This document shows positions 1 to 10,840 of a stretch of 64,000 nucleotides of DNA, piece by piece (within the stretch, counting starts at the first letter, position 1; each line of letters starts with the position of its first letter). The stretch is from NCBI RefSeq assembly GCF_001623075.1, contig NZ_LMCF01000012.1, positions 186,001 through 250,000 of the forward strand, in the 5' to 3' direction. Under the pieces are notes generated by a model. That model worked only from the letters and a program-made list of their open reading frames with translations. It did not search any database and had not been told where the DNA came from. This stretch comes from Pseudovibrio sp. Ad37. Its GTDB lineage: Bacteria; Pseudomonadota; Alphaproteobacteria; Rhizobiales; Stappiaceae. The translations under genes were made by a program, and so were the position numbers.

Positions 1-276
1 GCCAAAACGTGAAGCTGGAACAATGTGCTCCCACTCAATCCGCTTGCCGCGCTTGGCGTTTTTGCGCGGGGTATACCCGCAACTGTCCGCATCAACCTGC
101 TTCTTTCCATTGTAGGTGCAACCACAATAGAAGGTCTCACGATACTCCTCTGATGGATAAATATGCTTTTCCAGCAAGCGCTTAGCCTGAGAGAAGCTGG
201 TTGGCGGTGCAGAAAAGGCTGCAGTTGTCCAGATGCAAGCCAAAAGGGCAGCAGAGAATACGATGAGGTTACGCAT
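1..276 (-). CDS. endonuclease I family secreted nuclease, N-terminal part (cut by window edge)
   Basis: The first 92 codons of a gene running off the left edge. The start is ATG at 276 on the minus strand. The protein opens with a short basic stretch and a hydrophobic core ending in a run of Ala, as in a Sec signal peptide. A Cys-rich segment (FYCGCTYNGKKQ) and then RIEWEHIVPASRFG follow. The last motif is the W-E-H-(I/V)-V-P-A-S active-site region of endonuclease I (EndA/Dns/NucM), a periplasmic or secreted nuclease that degrades DNA to short oligonucleotides. The C-terminal half is outside the window, so completeness cannot be judged. The family call is fairly safe because the WEH motif is distinctive. 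Confidence 0.8.
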   Translation of the reverse strand, partial: MRNLIVFSAALLACIWTTAAFSAPPTSFSQAKRLLEKHIYPSEEYRETFYCGCTYNGKKQVDADSCGYTPRKNAKRGKRIEWEHIVPASRFG

Positions 277-293
277 GAAGAAGTCTTTCGCAA

Positions 294-338
294 GCGTATC
301 CCTGAAAAGTGGTCTCCGGTTTCCAGGTGAGGATACGC
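294..338. repeat. RIME-like intergenic palindromic repeat, copy 1
   Basis: GCGTATCC (294-301) pairs perfectly with GGATACGC (331-338). The interior reads CTGAAAAGTGG...CCGGTTT. The layout, with an outer GCGTAT/ATACGC stem around GAAAA...CCGGTTT, recurs at 2652-2696 and in looser form at 47610-47634. It resembles the short intergenic mosaic elements (RIME type) common in Hyphomicrobiales. Confidence 0.65.
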
Positions 339-347
339 ATTAATAAA

Positions 348-396
348 GATCTTGAATGAGGCGCGTGAATGAAATGCACGCGACATATTCAAGATC
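348..396. repeat. nested inverted repeat, candidate mosaic-element partner
   Basis: The outer arms GATCTTGAAT (348-357) and ATTCAAGATC (387-396) are perfect complements. They enclose a second pair, CGCGTG (362-367) and CACGCG (377-382), around AATGAAATG. The element lies ten bases after the RIME-like copy at 294-338, so the two may form one composite intergenic element. The rest of the 277-632 gap shows no convincing gene. Confidence 0.6.
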
Positions 397-632
397 ACCA
401 TCAGAAACTGGCGAGGGAGAGTTAAGAAACCCCTGCCAACACTGTTTGACGCGGTGGATACTGGTTTGTGCCGTTCCATTTTGACCGAATGAATGGGTGT
501 GAACCTTGCCAAGAGTGATGAAGAGGAGAGAAATAGTACTTAGCGAAAATGCACAGCCTAAGGCTTTGCTTGTGAGGTTTTTCGGGAAATACTAGCTGTT
601 TCTTATTTTGAACAGGGAGCATTGGCAGCTAA

Positions 633-1220
633 GTGAGGAAATACAAAGAATTTCTGCAGAAAATTATGCGGGAGAATAGCTTACGGTCTCTTCCGCAGAT
701 CTATCACCACGTGCGCAACATCCCATACGGGTCAACTGGTAACCGAGATCCAAAGGCCGTTTATACAAGCAACGTTGGTTCTTGCTCGGGGAAACACATT
801 CTGCTGAGAGATTTTCTTCGTGAAGCTGGATATCAAGCTGAGATCATCACGATGTTCACGTACTTCAACGAGAGCACACCTGTTCATGGAAGTTTTCCGG
901 AAGAGCTAAAAACAATCGCTACTCGTGAACGCGTGCCGGACTTTCACCACTATGTGCGGGTGTTAGAGCAGGGGGCATGGCTCAATCTGGATGCAACCTG
1001 GCATGATGGACTTGCGAGATTCGATTTTAAAGTGAACCACGATTGGGGTGGCTCAAATCACACTGCGCTTGCATCAGTTGCAGAGCGTGAATACCCCGCT
1101 ATGGAGAACATAATTGATCTGAAAGCAGATCTCGTCTCTAGCCTGCCTCAAGACCAGCGTGATTTGCGAGCAAAGTACTTCCGGCTTGTGACGGAATGGA
1201 TTGCAACATATGCATCGTAG
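633..1220 (+). CDS. transglutaminase-like superfamily protein
   Basis: 195 aa from a GTG start at 633, preceded by GGGAGC about 12 bases upstream. The protein carries the transglutaminase/papain-like catalytic layout: Cys in GSCSGKHILLRDFLREAGY (about residue 51), His in FHHYVRV (about 107) and Asp in LNLDATWHDG (about 119). This Cys-His-Asp order is what the family uses for amide hydrolysis or transfer. There is no signal peptide or membrane segment, so it is probably cytoplasmic. Both neighbours are on the other strand, so it looks monocistronic. Substrate unknown. An internal ATG 11 codons in is an alternative start. Confidence 0.65.
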   Translation: MRKYKEFLQKIMRENSLRSLPQIYHHVRNIPYGSTGNRDPKAVYTSNVGSCSGKHILLRDFLREAGYQAEIITMFTYFNESTPVHGSFPEELKTIATRERVPDFHHYVRVLEQGAWLNLDATWHDGLARFDFKVNHDWGGSNHTALASVAEREYPAMENIIDLKADLVSSLPQDQRDLRAKYFRLVTEWIATYAS

Positions 1221-1271
1221 GGCGTGAAAATAGAGTGAGTTAACTGCACTCTTAGTTTCTTTGCTGAATGG

Positions 1272-1760
1272 TTAGCTGCACAACTGCTTGGCCAAATCTT
1301 TTATCTGATGCTGAGCAAATACCTCAACGCCGTTCCTGCGCAGATCAGCAGCGACGACACCCATCCCCGAACGTGTCTGCCCATCGTGATGGCCACTATA
1401 GATGAAAGTGCTCCCGCAGGATGGGCTGCCATCAGTGAGCAATGCGAAGCGGCACCCTGTTTCAAGCGCAGTCTGCACGGCGATGCTAGCACCAAGGCGA
1501 AACTGGCTGGTGACGTCGCGCCCATTGTCTTCAAAAATTCCGCCATGGCCCTCGAGAACATCTGTGCCCAATCGGTTCTCTTCAATCTCAGTTGGTGGGC
1601 GCGGTGTTGGAAATCCTGCTGCGACTTCCGGGCAAAGGGGCACCAGAATACCGGCTTCCTTCCAACCAGTTAGAATACTGCTTTCAAGCGGTAGGCCACT
1701 GCCGTTGTAGCGGACTGGCTCACCAAGCAAGCACGCACTTATCAGGATTTTCGTGGTCAT
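1272..1760 (-). CDS. DUF523 domain-containing protein
   Basis: 162 aa, full length for the family. The recognisable blocks are ISACLLGEPVRYNG near the N-terminus, LVPLCPEVAAGFPTPRPP around residue 40 and LLTDGSPSCGSTFIY around residue 105. These three Cys-bearing motifs (CLLG, CPE, SPSCG) define DUF523 (YbbK-like). The function is unknown. The clustered cysteines suggest a metal or redox centre, but that is inference. The protein is soluble with no signal. It runs in the same direction as the transaldolase but lies beyond the transaldolase terminator, so it is probably a separate transcript. Confidence 0.85.
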   Translation of the reverse strand: MTTKILISACLLGEPVRYNGSGLPLESSILTGWKEAGILVPLCPEVAAGFPTPRPPTEIEENRLGTDVLEGHGGIFEDNGRDVTSQFRLGASIAVQTALETGCRFALLTDGSPSCGSTFIYSGHHDGQTRSGMGVVAADLRRNGVEVFAQHQIKDLAKQLCS

Positions 1761-1814
1761 ACTGCGGATACCTGAGTTTTAGATAGGCTTGGGCTGGCTG
1801 AGACTGCACGATAA

Positions 1815-1843
1815 AACAAAAAACGCGGACCCAAAGGCCCGCG
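1815..1843 (-). terminator. Rho-independent terminator of the transaldolase gene
   Basis: Read on the minus strand, CGCGGGCC and GGTCCGCG form a stem with a short loop, followed by a run of seven T (plus-strand A run 1815-1823). It sits about 40 bases past the transaldolase stop. Confidence 0.8.
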
Positions 1844-1879
1844 CTTAATATCATCGCGATATGCGAAAAAACAAAGAGC

Positions 1880-2533
1880 TTAAACGATGCTCTGACCGGT
1901 TGCTGCCCAGTCCTTCATGAATGCTTCCAGGCCTTTGTCGGTCAGTGGGTGCTTCACGAGGCCCTTCAGTGTTGAAGGTGGGATAGTTGCAACATCAGCG
2001 CCAATGAGAGCACAGTCTTTTACGTGGTTTGCGCTACGGATAGAAGCTGCAAGAATTTCGGTGGTGAAGCCGTAGTTATCATAGATCTGACGGATTTCAG
2101 CAATCAGGTCCAGGCCTTCAATGTTGATGTCGTCCAGACGGCCGATGAATGGAGAGATGAAGGTCGCGCCAGCTTTTGCAGCCAGAAGAGCCTGGTTTGC
2201 AGAAAAGCAAAGGGTCACGTTGGTCTGCACGCCTTTGTTCGCCAGAACGCGGCAAGCCTTCAGGCCTTCCAATGTCAAAGGCAGCTTGATGCAGATGTTG
2301 TCTGCAATTGCGATCAGCTCTTCAGCTTCTTTCAGCATGCCTTCAGCGTCGGTTGCGACAACTTCTGCAGAAACAGGACCATCCACAAGCTCGCAGATCT
2401 CTGCGATGACTTCTTTCATTGGACGGCCAGATTTCATGATAAGAGATGGGTTAGTGGTAACACCATCGAGAAGACCGGTTGCAGCCAGCTCTTTAATGTC
2501 GTTGGTGTCAGCAGTATCAACGAAGAATTTCAT
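1880..2533 (-). CDS. tal: small transaldolase / fructose-6-phosphate aldolase-like protein
   Basis: 217 aa, typical of the short single-domain transaldolase class (subfamily 3B). It begins [13 protein letters not shown] and contains GVTTNPSLI (the TTNPSL signature), the Lys-bearing block [15 protein letters not shown] with the Schiff-base lysine, [19 protein letters not shown] and [11 protein letters not shown]. It transfers or cleaves dihydroxyacetone units in the non-oxidative pentose phosphate pathway. Sequence alone does not separate transaldolase from fructose-6-phosphate aldolase, so the symbol is provisional. It lies divergently upstream of priA, the usual order in Hyphomicrobiales. 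A terminator follows it. Confidence 0.9.
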   Translation of the reverse strand: MKFFVDTADTNDIKELAATGLLDGVTTNPSLIMKSGRPMKEVIAEICELVDGPVSAEVVATDAEGMLKEAEELIAIADNICIKLPLTLEGLKACRVLANKGVQTNVTLCFSANQALLAAKAGATFISPFIGRLDDINIEGLDLIAEIRQIYDNYGFTTEILAASIRSANHVKDCALIGADVATIPPSTLKGLVKHPLTDKGLEAFMKDWAATGQSIV

Positions 2534-2651
2534 GCCGGAAAGGCTCCTGATTTCTTAGTAGCCTCTCGTAGGGTACCGGAGGCCTAGGGGGGAATTCCGG
2601 TATGTGTTTAGCCCAGAGTGTATAGAAACAACAAGAGTAAAACCCGCTAAA

Positions 2652-2696
2652 GCGTATTCCCGAAAACTGGATTTCGGTTTTAGGATAAGAATGCGC
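2652..2696. repeat. RIME-like intergenic palindromic repeat, copy 2
   Basis: GCGTATTCC at the left pairs loosely with GGATAAGAATGCGC at the right. The interior is CGAAAACTGGATTTCGGTTTT. It shares the outer GCGTAT arm and the GAAAA...CGGTTTT core with the copies at 294-338 and 47610-47634, and lies in the transaldolase/priA divergent gap. Confidence 0.6.
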
Positions 2697-2734
2697 GGCA
2701 AAACCAGCAAGTGCTCAACAAGGAATGGAGTTTC

Positions 2735-4948
2735 GTGAGTCAGCAAACTGAGTTTTTTGGCAACGGCCAGATGTGTGAACCAGAGGTGATTGTACCTGTG
2801 CTGGTTCCTGTCGCTGTCGCAGGTGCATATTCCTATAAAGTACCAGCTGACATGGACGTACGCCCCGGTTCCATCGTGCGTGTGCCTCTTGGCCCGCGTG
2901 AGGTGATCGGCGCCGTTTGGGATGGAGAACCGGACACAAAGGTTAATCCCAAAAGGCTGAAAAGCATCCTGCATGTCTACGATACGCCCCCAATCGCTGA
3001 AGATCTTAGGAAATACATAGACTGGGTCGCCGCATGGACGCTGGGCGCTCCCGGCATGGTTTTGCGCATGGTGCTGCGTTCTGAGGAGGCTCTGGAACCA
3101 GAGGCGCTGCTCTCTGGTGTGCGTTACATTGATGGCATGCAGCCGGACCGCATGACACCTGCGCGCTCAAAAGTCATGGAACTCGTCGAAAATGGCATGG
3201 CATGGACTCGCCCCGGCTTGGCGGGAGCCGCTGGTGTCAGCTCCTCGGTCATCGACGGCCTTAAAAAGCAAGGCGTGCTGGAAGAAGCAATGCTGCCAGC
3301 AACCCCGCCACTGCCTGATCCTAATCCATCTCTTCCGGGCAGAAAGCTGACGGATCTTCAGGAAGGCGCCGCGAATCAGTTGTGTGAGTCCATCGGAAAA
3401 GGCTTCAAAGCCTTCCTTATCGATGGGGTGACAGGGTCAGGAAAGACCGAAGTTTATTTCGAAGCCGTCGCCGAAGCTCTCAGAAACAACGAGCAAGCTC
3501 TGGTTCTCATCCCCGAAATTGCGCTCACCAACCAGTTTTTGGAGCGGTTTGAGCAGCGATTTGGGGTCAGACCAGCCGAATGGCACTCGCAAGTACCTCC
3601 AAAACGACGCGCAAGAACGTGGCGGGGAGTCGCAAATGGCGAAGTGAAGGTCGTTGTTGGTGCGCGGTCAGCACTTTTCCTTCCTTTTCACAGGCTAGGT
3701 TTGCTGGTCGTGGATGAAGAGCATGATACGGCCTACAAGCAAGATGATCGCGTTCCCTACAACGCTAGGGATATGGCCGTTGTTCGGGGGCATATCTCTG
3801 GTTTCCCTGTCGTGCTCGCCAGTGCAACACCATCTGTGGAAAGTCAGGTAAATGCAAAGCTCGGCCGATACACGAAAATCGTGCTTCCAGTGCGTGCTTC
3901 CGGTGCGGAAATGCCAGTAATCAAAGGCATTGATATGCGCTGCGATGGGCCTGAGCGAGGCAAATGGCTGGCGCCTGCACTGGTCAATGAGATTCAGGAA
4001 ACACTGACCAACGGTAATCAGGTTCTGCTCTTTTTGAACCGTAGGGGTTATGCCCCACTGACCCTGTGCAGAACCTGCGGCCATCGGTTCCATTGTGAAA
4101 ACTGCTCAGCTTGGCTTGTGGAGCACCGCTTTAAGGGTAAATTGGTATGCCACCACTGCGGCTATTCACAGCCTATGCCAGATAAATGCCCCGAATGCAG
4201 CAAGCCTGATACGCTGGTTGCGTGTGGTCCTGGCGTGGAACGAATTGCTGAAGATGTCTCAGCGTTATTTCCCGAGGCGCGCGTCCTTGTTCTCTCCTCG
4301 GATTTACCGGGCGGAACAGAGCGCATAAATCGCGAAATGAAGCTCGTTGAAACGGGCGAAGTTGACATTGTCATCGGCACACAATTGGTCGCCAAAGGGC
4401 ATAACTTTCCATTAATGACCCTTGTAGGGGTGGTTGATGCTGATTTGGGCCTCGCAAATGGCGATCCTAGGGCAGCAGAGCGCACTTTCCAGCTTCTGGC
4501 TCAGGTGACGGGTCGTGCTGGCCGAATACACGGAAAAGGCAGGGGATTGCTGCAAACTTACAACCCTGACCAGCCCGTTATAAAGGCACTTCTCTCCGGA
4601 AATCCCGAGGAATTTTACGCTGCGGAAATCGAGTCGCGAGAAAACGCCGGCCTGCCTCCATTCGGGAGACTCGCAGCATTGATTATCTCTGGAGCGGATA
4701 GAACTCTCACCGAAAAATTTTCCAAAACTCTTGCAGTAAATAGTCCTAGTTCGGAAGGCGTTCAAATCCTCGGTCCGGCAGAGGCTGCAATGGCGCTGGT
4801 GAGGGGCAGATATCGGTTCCGTTTGCTCGCAATCGCACCCCGGAGTGTTGATTTACAAGGCTTTCTGAGAAACTGGTTGTCTGCCGCTCCCAAGCCAACT
4901 GGCGGTATCAGAGTGCAGGTTGATGTTGACCCCCAAAGTTTCATGTAG
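2735..4948 (+). CDS. priA: primosomal protein N' (replication restart helicase PriA)
   Basis: 737 aa from GTG 2735, chosen because GGAATGGAG lies just upstream. GTG 2711 and ATG 2771 are alternatives. PriA recognises stalled forks and reloads the replisome. In order, the protein has an N-terminal 3'-end-binding domain (VPVLVPVAVAGAYSYKVP), Walker A GVTGSGKTEVYFE, DEAH-type box VVDEEHDTAYKQ, a zinc-binding Cys cluster (CRTCGHRFHCENC, then CHHC and CPEC) and helicase motifs V-VI (GTQLVAKGHNFP, QVTGRAGR). All key residues are present and the length is normal. It precedes the F1 ATP synthase operon by about 215 bases, an old alphaproteobacterial arrangement. Confidence 0.95.
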   Translation: MSQQTEFFGNGQMCEPEVIVPVLVPVAVAGAYSYKVPADMDVRPGSIVRVPLGPREVIGAVWDGEPDTKVNPKRLKSILHVYDTPPIAEDLRKYIDWVAAWTLGAPGMVLRMVLRSEEALEPEALLSGVRYIDGMQPDRMTPARSKVMELVENGMAWTRPGLAGAAGVSSSVIDGLKKQGVLEEAMLPATPPLPDPNPSLPGRKLTDLQEGAANQLCESIGKGFKAFLIDGVTGSGKTEVYFEAVAEALRNNEQALVLIPEIALTNQFLERFEQRFGVRPAEWHSQVPPKRRARTWRGVANGEVKVVVGARSALFLPFHRLGLLVVDEEHDTAYKQDDRVPYNARDMAVVRGHISGFPVVLASATPSVESQVNAKLGRYTKIVLPVRASGAEMPVIKGIDMRCDGPERGKWLAPALVNEIQETLTNGNQVLLFLNRRGYAPLTLCRTCGHRFHCENCSAWLVEHRFKGKLVCHHCGYSQPMPDKCPECSKPDTLVACGPGVERIAEDVSALFPEARVLVLSSDLPGGTERINREMKLVETGEVDIVIGTQLVAKGHNFPLMTLVGVVDADLGLANGDPRAAERTFQLLAQVTGRAGRIHGKGRGLLQTYNPDQPVIKALLSGNPEEFYAAEIESRENAGLPPFGRLAALIISGADRTLTEKFSKTLAVNSPSSEGVQILGPAEAAMALVRGRYRFRLLAIAPRSVDLQGFLRNWLSAAPKPTGGIRVQVDVDPQSFM

Positions 4949-5162
4949 TGCTGCGCAGAAAGTTTGATACCTCAATGTATGCGTTGGAATACCTACGCCA
5001 TGTTGCAAGGTGTTCAAGCGTGTGCTATGCGAAGCGCGGCTTTATCGGCACGGTTATCTCAGATTGTGCCATTCAAATTGAATTAGACGCGACTTATCAA
5101 GGATTTGGATTTCCGGCGAGCCAGCCGCCAGAATCTTGTATGCGCGGGAGAGCACGGATCCA

Positions 5163-5722
5163 GTGACTGACAACGTATCTCTCATTTCGGGCGTGGCCTT
5201 GCGTTATGCTTCTGCGCTGTTGGACCTTGCTGAGGAGCAGGGTGCGACGGCAGAGGTGGAGAAGGGTTTCGACCAGTTTGAGGCACTCTTGAACGAGAGT
5301 GCTGATCTTGATCGTCTTATCAAGAGCCCCGTTTTTAGTGCAGACGCTCAATTAAAGGCGATCTCTGCTATTTTGGAAAAGGCCGGAATTTCCGGTCTGA
5401 CCGCAAATTTTGTGAAGTTGGTTGCCCAAAACAGGCGCCTCTTTGCCATTCCAAGCATGATTCAGGGTTTCCGTGAGCAGCTTGCTGCAAAACGTGGAGA
5501 AGTTACTGCTCTAGTAACCTCTGCAACGGAATTGAACGCTGAGCATGTCGCTGCTCTTAAAGAAGCACTCAACGCTTCTACGGGCAAGAATGTGAAGATT
5601 GTAGTGAAGGTGGACTCATCCATTCTTGGTGGTCTGATCGTGAAGATCGGCAGCCGGATGATTGATACGTCACTGCGAACCAAGCTCAACTCTCTTAAGT
5701 TCGCGATGAAAGAGGTCGGTTG

Positions 5723-5723
<1 letters not shown>
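5163..5723 (+). CDS. atpH: F1 ATP synthase subunit delta
   Basis: 186 aa from GTG 5163, giving [23 protein letters not shown], which fits alphaproteobacterial delta subunits. A longer TTG start at 5136 is possible. Delta is part of the peripheral stalk and holds the alpha3-beta3 head against the F0 b subunits. The C-terminus has the typical [21 protein letters not shown] block. It is the first gene of the five-gene F1 operon; the stop overlaps the atpA start. The F0 genes are not in this window, consistent with split F1 and F0 operons in this class. Confidence 0.95.
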
Positions 5724-7252
<1,529 letters not shown>

Positions 7253-7285
7253 TTCGAAGCAACGGGATAAGGAACGAGAGCGCCC

Positions 7286-8173
7286 ATGGCGAGCCTCAAG
7301 GACCTAAAAAACCGCATCGCTTCGGTCAAAGCGACGCAGAAAATCACCAAGGCCATGAAAATGGTGGCCGCGGCGAAACTGCGTCGTGCCCAGGATGCTG
7401 CAGAAGCAGGTCGTCCCTATGCTGAACGCATGGGGACAGTACTTGGCAATCTAGCAGCTGGGTTCGAAGGTCGGGATGATGCGCCGAAGCTGATGACGGG
7501 TACAGGACGGGATCAGACACATCTGCTCCTCGTCTGCACCGCAGAGCGTGGCCTCTGTGGTGGTTTCAACTCGTCGATAGCACGTCTGGCACGTGAACAC
7601 GCAGACAAACTTCTTTCCGAAGGTAAGACGGTCAAGATCGTCACCGTTGGTAAGAAGGGGCATGACGCCCTGAAGCGTGGCTACGGTCAGTACATTGTAG
7701 AGAATATCGAACTACGCGGCCTGAAATCTGTTGAATTCAGCGACACAAAGCACATCGGCGATCTCGTCATGGAAATGTTCCAGGATGAGAAATACGATGT
7801 TTGCACACTGTTTTACGCGCAGTTCCAATCGGTAATCAGTCAGGTTCCGACCGCCAAGCAGCTCATCCCAGCTCAGTTTGAAGCGAAAGATGAAGCTCAG
7901 GACGGTTCCTCTGAGGACGCGCTTTATGAATACGAACCAGGTGAACAGGAGATCCTTGAGACTCTTCTGCCACGTAACGTCGCTATTCAGATTTACAGCG
8001 CAATCCTTGAAAACGGTGCCTCCGAGCAGGGCGCGCGCATGGCCGCTATGGACAGTGCAACGCGTAATGCCGGCGAGATGATCGACAAACTGACAACGAC
8101 GTACAACCGTCAGCGTCAGGCACAGATCACGACGGAACTGATTGAAATTATTGCGGGCGCGGAAGCGCTCTGA
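7286..8173 (+). CDS. atpG: F1 ATP synthase subunit gamma
   Basis: 295 aa from ATG 7286 with an AAGGAACGAG ribosome site. Gamma is the central rotor shaft that turns inside the alpha3-beta3 ring. The N-terminus [34 protein letters not shown] and the C-terminal [34 protein letters not shown] form the conserved coiled coil (quoted here as separate, familiar blocks: [12 protein letters not shown] and NRQRQAQIT are the most diagnostic). It lies 33 bases after atpA and 25 before atpD. Confidence 0.97.
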   Translation: MASLKDLKNRIASVKATQKITKAMKMVAAAKLRRAQDAAEAGRPYAERMGTVLGNLAAGFEGRDDAPKLMTGTGRDQTHLLLVCTAERGLCGGFNSSIARLAREHADKLLSEGKTVKIVTVGKKGHDALKRGYGQYIVENIELRGLKSVEFSDTKHIGDLVMEMFQDEKYDVCTLFYAQFQSVISQVPTAKQLIPAQFEAKDEAQDGSSEDALYEYEPGEQEILETLLPRNVAIQIYSAILENGASEQGARMAAMDSATRNAGEMIDKLTTTYNRQRQAQITTELIEIIAGAEAL

Positions 8174-8195
8174 CCGAGTTGAGACGAGGATTTAA

Positions 8196-9623
<1,428 letters not shown>

Positions 9624-9626
9624 TCT

Positions 9627-9642
9627 CGGTTCTTTTGAACCG
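9627..9642 (+). other. stem-loop in the atpD-atpC gap (first)
   Basis: CGGTTC (9627-9632), loop TTTT, GAACCG (9637-9642): a perfect six-base stem directly after the atpD stop. There is no long T run, so it is not a classical terminator. It may stabilise or process the polycistronic mRNA. Confidence 0.5.
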
Positions 9643-9655
9643 GTGACTTCTTTGG

Positions 9656-9674
9656 GTGACGCTTTTGGCGTCAC
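9656..9674 (+). other. stem-loop in the atpD-atpC gap (second)
   Basis: GTGACGC (9656-9662) pairs with GCGTCAC (9668-9674) across a TTTTG loop, 28 bases before the atpC start. With the neighbouring hairpin it separates the epsilon gene from the rest of the operon. Confidence 0.5.
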
Positions 9675-9702
9675 TCTTAGAAACGGATAGAGGATGAGCT
9701 AA

Positions 9703-10110
9703 ATGGCTGAAGCATTTCAGTTTGAGCTGGTTTCACCAGAGCGCCTTCTGCTCTCGGCAAAGGTTACTGACGTAATCGTGCCAGGTTCTGAAGGTGAATT
9801 TGGTGTTGGCGCTGGTCACTCGCCGTTCTTGTCAACCATGCGTCCGGGTGTTGTTAAAGCGCTCAGCGAAGATGGTTCCAAGCACGAGTACTTCGTGCGG
9901 GGTGGTTTTGCTGACGTTTCCGCGTCTGGCATGACTGTTCTGGCGGAACAGGCGATCCCGATGGCCGATCTTGATGCAGGTTACATCGCACAGCAGATTC
10001 AAGATGCGAGTGAAGATGTAGCTGATGCTAAGGACGAAGATGCACGTCAGGCTGCACGGCTGGTACTTTCCCAGCTGCAAGAGCTGCAGGCAGCTATCAA
10101 AGCTTCCTGA
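9703..10110 (+). CDS. atpC: F1 ATP synthase subunit epsilon
   Basis: 135 aa from ATG 9703. The N-terminal beta sandwich is clear: FQFELVSPERLLLSAKVTDV, PGSEGEFGVGAGHSPFLSTMRPG and VLAEQAIPMADL. The C-terminal helical part is present but short. Epsilon links the gamma shaft to the c ring and can inhibit ATP hydrolysis. Last gene of the operon, followed by a strong terminator. Confidence 0.95.
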   Translation: MAEAFQFELVSPERLLLSAKVTDVIVPGSEGEFGVGAGHSPFLSTMRPGVVKALSEDGSKHEYFVRGGFADVSASGMTVLAEQAIPMADLDAGYIAQQIQDASEDVADAKDEDARQAARLVLSQLQELQAAIKAS

Positions 10111-10134
10111 TTGCACTTCGATGCCAAGAAAAAC

Positions 10135-10163
10135 AAAAGCCTCGGCAGTGCCGAGGCTTTTTT
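10135..10163 (+). terminator. Rho-independent terminator of the atpHAGDC operon
   Basis: AAAAGCCTCGGCA, short loop, TGCCGAGGCTTTTTT: a nearly perfect GC-rich stem and a T run 25 bases after the atpC stop. Confidence 0.92.
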
Positions 10164-10243
10164 GTATCTGCCTATGCAGAAAGCAGGCTCTTTAAACCGT
10201 TAGCGGGAGAAAAGAGCGCAGGATGAACGAGCAGCCCAGTCGA

Positions 10244-10459
10244 TTAGGCTGCAAGTCTCTTTTTGTTTGCTGCTGCGTTTGCAGCGCGCATTTCCTCAGC
10301 ACGCGCTTTACGTTGCTCAGGTGTCTCGTAAACAATCTTGCGATGGTGGTCGCAATAAGAGCCATTTTCAGCGCGGTTCTTGCAAGGGAATGTATAGCTC
10401 CCGCTGTCACCTTCAGTCCACTTACACTGGCCCGCCTTAGGCATAACTGGTGCTTTCAT
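10244..10459 (-). CDS. small hypothetical protein with a GcrA C-tail-like Cys/His motif
   Basis: 71 aa. The middle reads CKWTEGDSGSYTFPC, then NGSYCDHHRKIVY. This spacing of Cys, Cys, and YCxxH followed by I-x-Y resembles the C-terminal tail of the cell-cycle regulator GcrA (C-x-W-P-x-G-D ... F-C-G ... YC-x-x-H-x-x-x-A-Y). The GcrA N-terminal DNA-binding half is absent. The C-terminus is a charged Ala/Lys/Arg helix. Cys/Cys/Cys/His could bind a metal; that is inference. It stands alone and converges on the atp terminator. It reads like a real gene because the motif is ordered, but its function is unknown. Confidence 0.6.
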   Translation of the reverse strand: MKAPVMPKAGQCKWTEGDSGSYTFPCKNRAENGSYCDHHRKIVYETPEQRKARAEEMRAANAAANKKRLAA

Positions 10460-10840
10460 TTACCTACCCTTGTTCTTTGGAGCCAGTCGATCAACACTTG
10501 CATGCACGCGGGAGGAGCGTGAATACCATGCTCGCCGTTGGATCGTTGGAACCATTTTTGATTATGGGATCACCGGAATTTTCTTTTGCTACATTAAAAG
10601 CAAACAAATTTACCGGACGGGAAAAGATTATCTCTCCCCTTTCCAAATTGCCAGATATTTTTAGCTGTGTAAAAATGCTTACACAAGAAAATCTGGATAA
10701 AATATTTTTCTGATTTTCAATAGTGCAAGTAAAACAAATAGATAACAGAGTGGATGTGTATGCACCAATATTAACCACCACGTGAATTCTGCTGAATTGT
10801 TGTGGTTACTGCACCAAATTGATTCATCAATTGTGGCGAA
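10460..10840. other. intergenic region without a supported gene
   Basis: About 380 bases of AT-rich sequence upstream of the small minus-strand protein and downstream of the molybdopterin-binding gene. A 96-codon minus frame here lacks a credible start context and recognisable sequence. No terminator, repeat or RNA stood out. Confidence 0.4.

Noticed and set aside
422-622. 66-codon minus-strand frame upstream of the transglutaminase-like gene
   Set aside because: Poor start context and unremarkable composition; probably chance.
4948-5166. 72-codon plus-strand frame between priA and atpH
   Set aside because: It overlaps the start region of atpH and has no ribosome site or family.
10491-10781. 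96-codon minus-strand frame
   Set aside because: No ribosome site, no family; AT-rich intergenic sequence.
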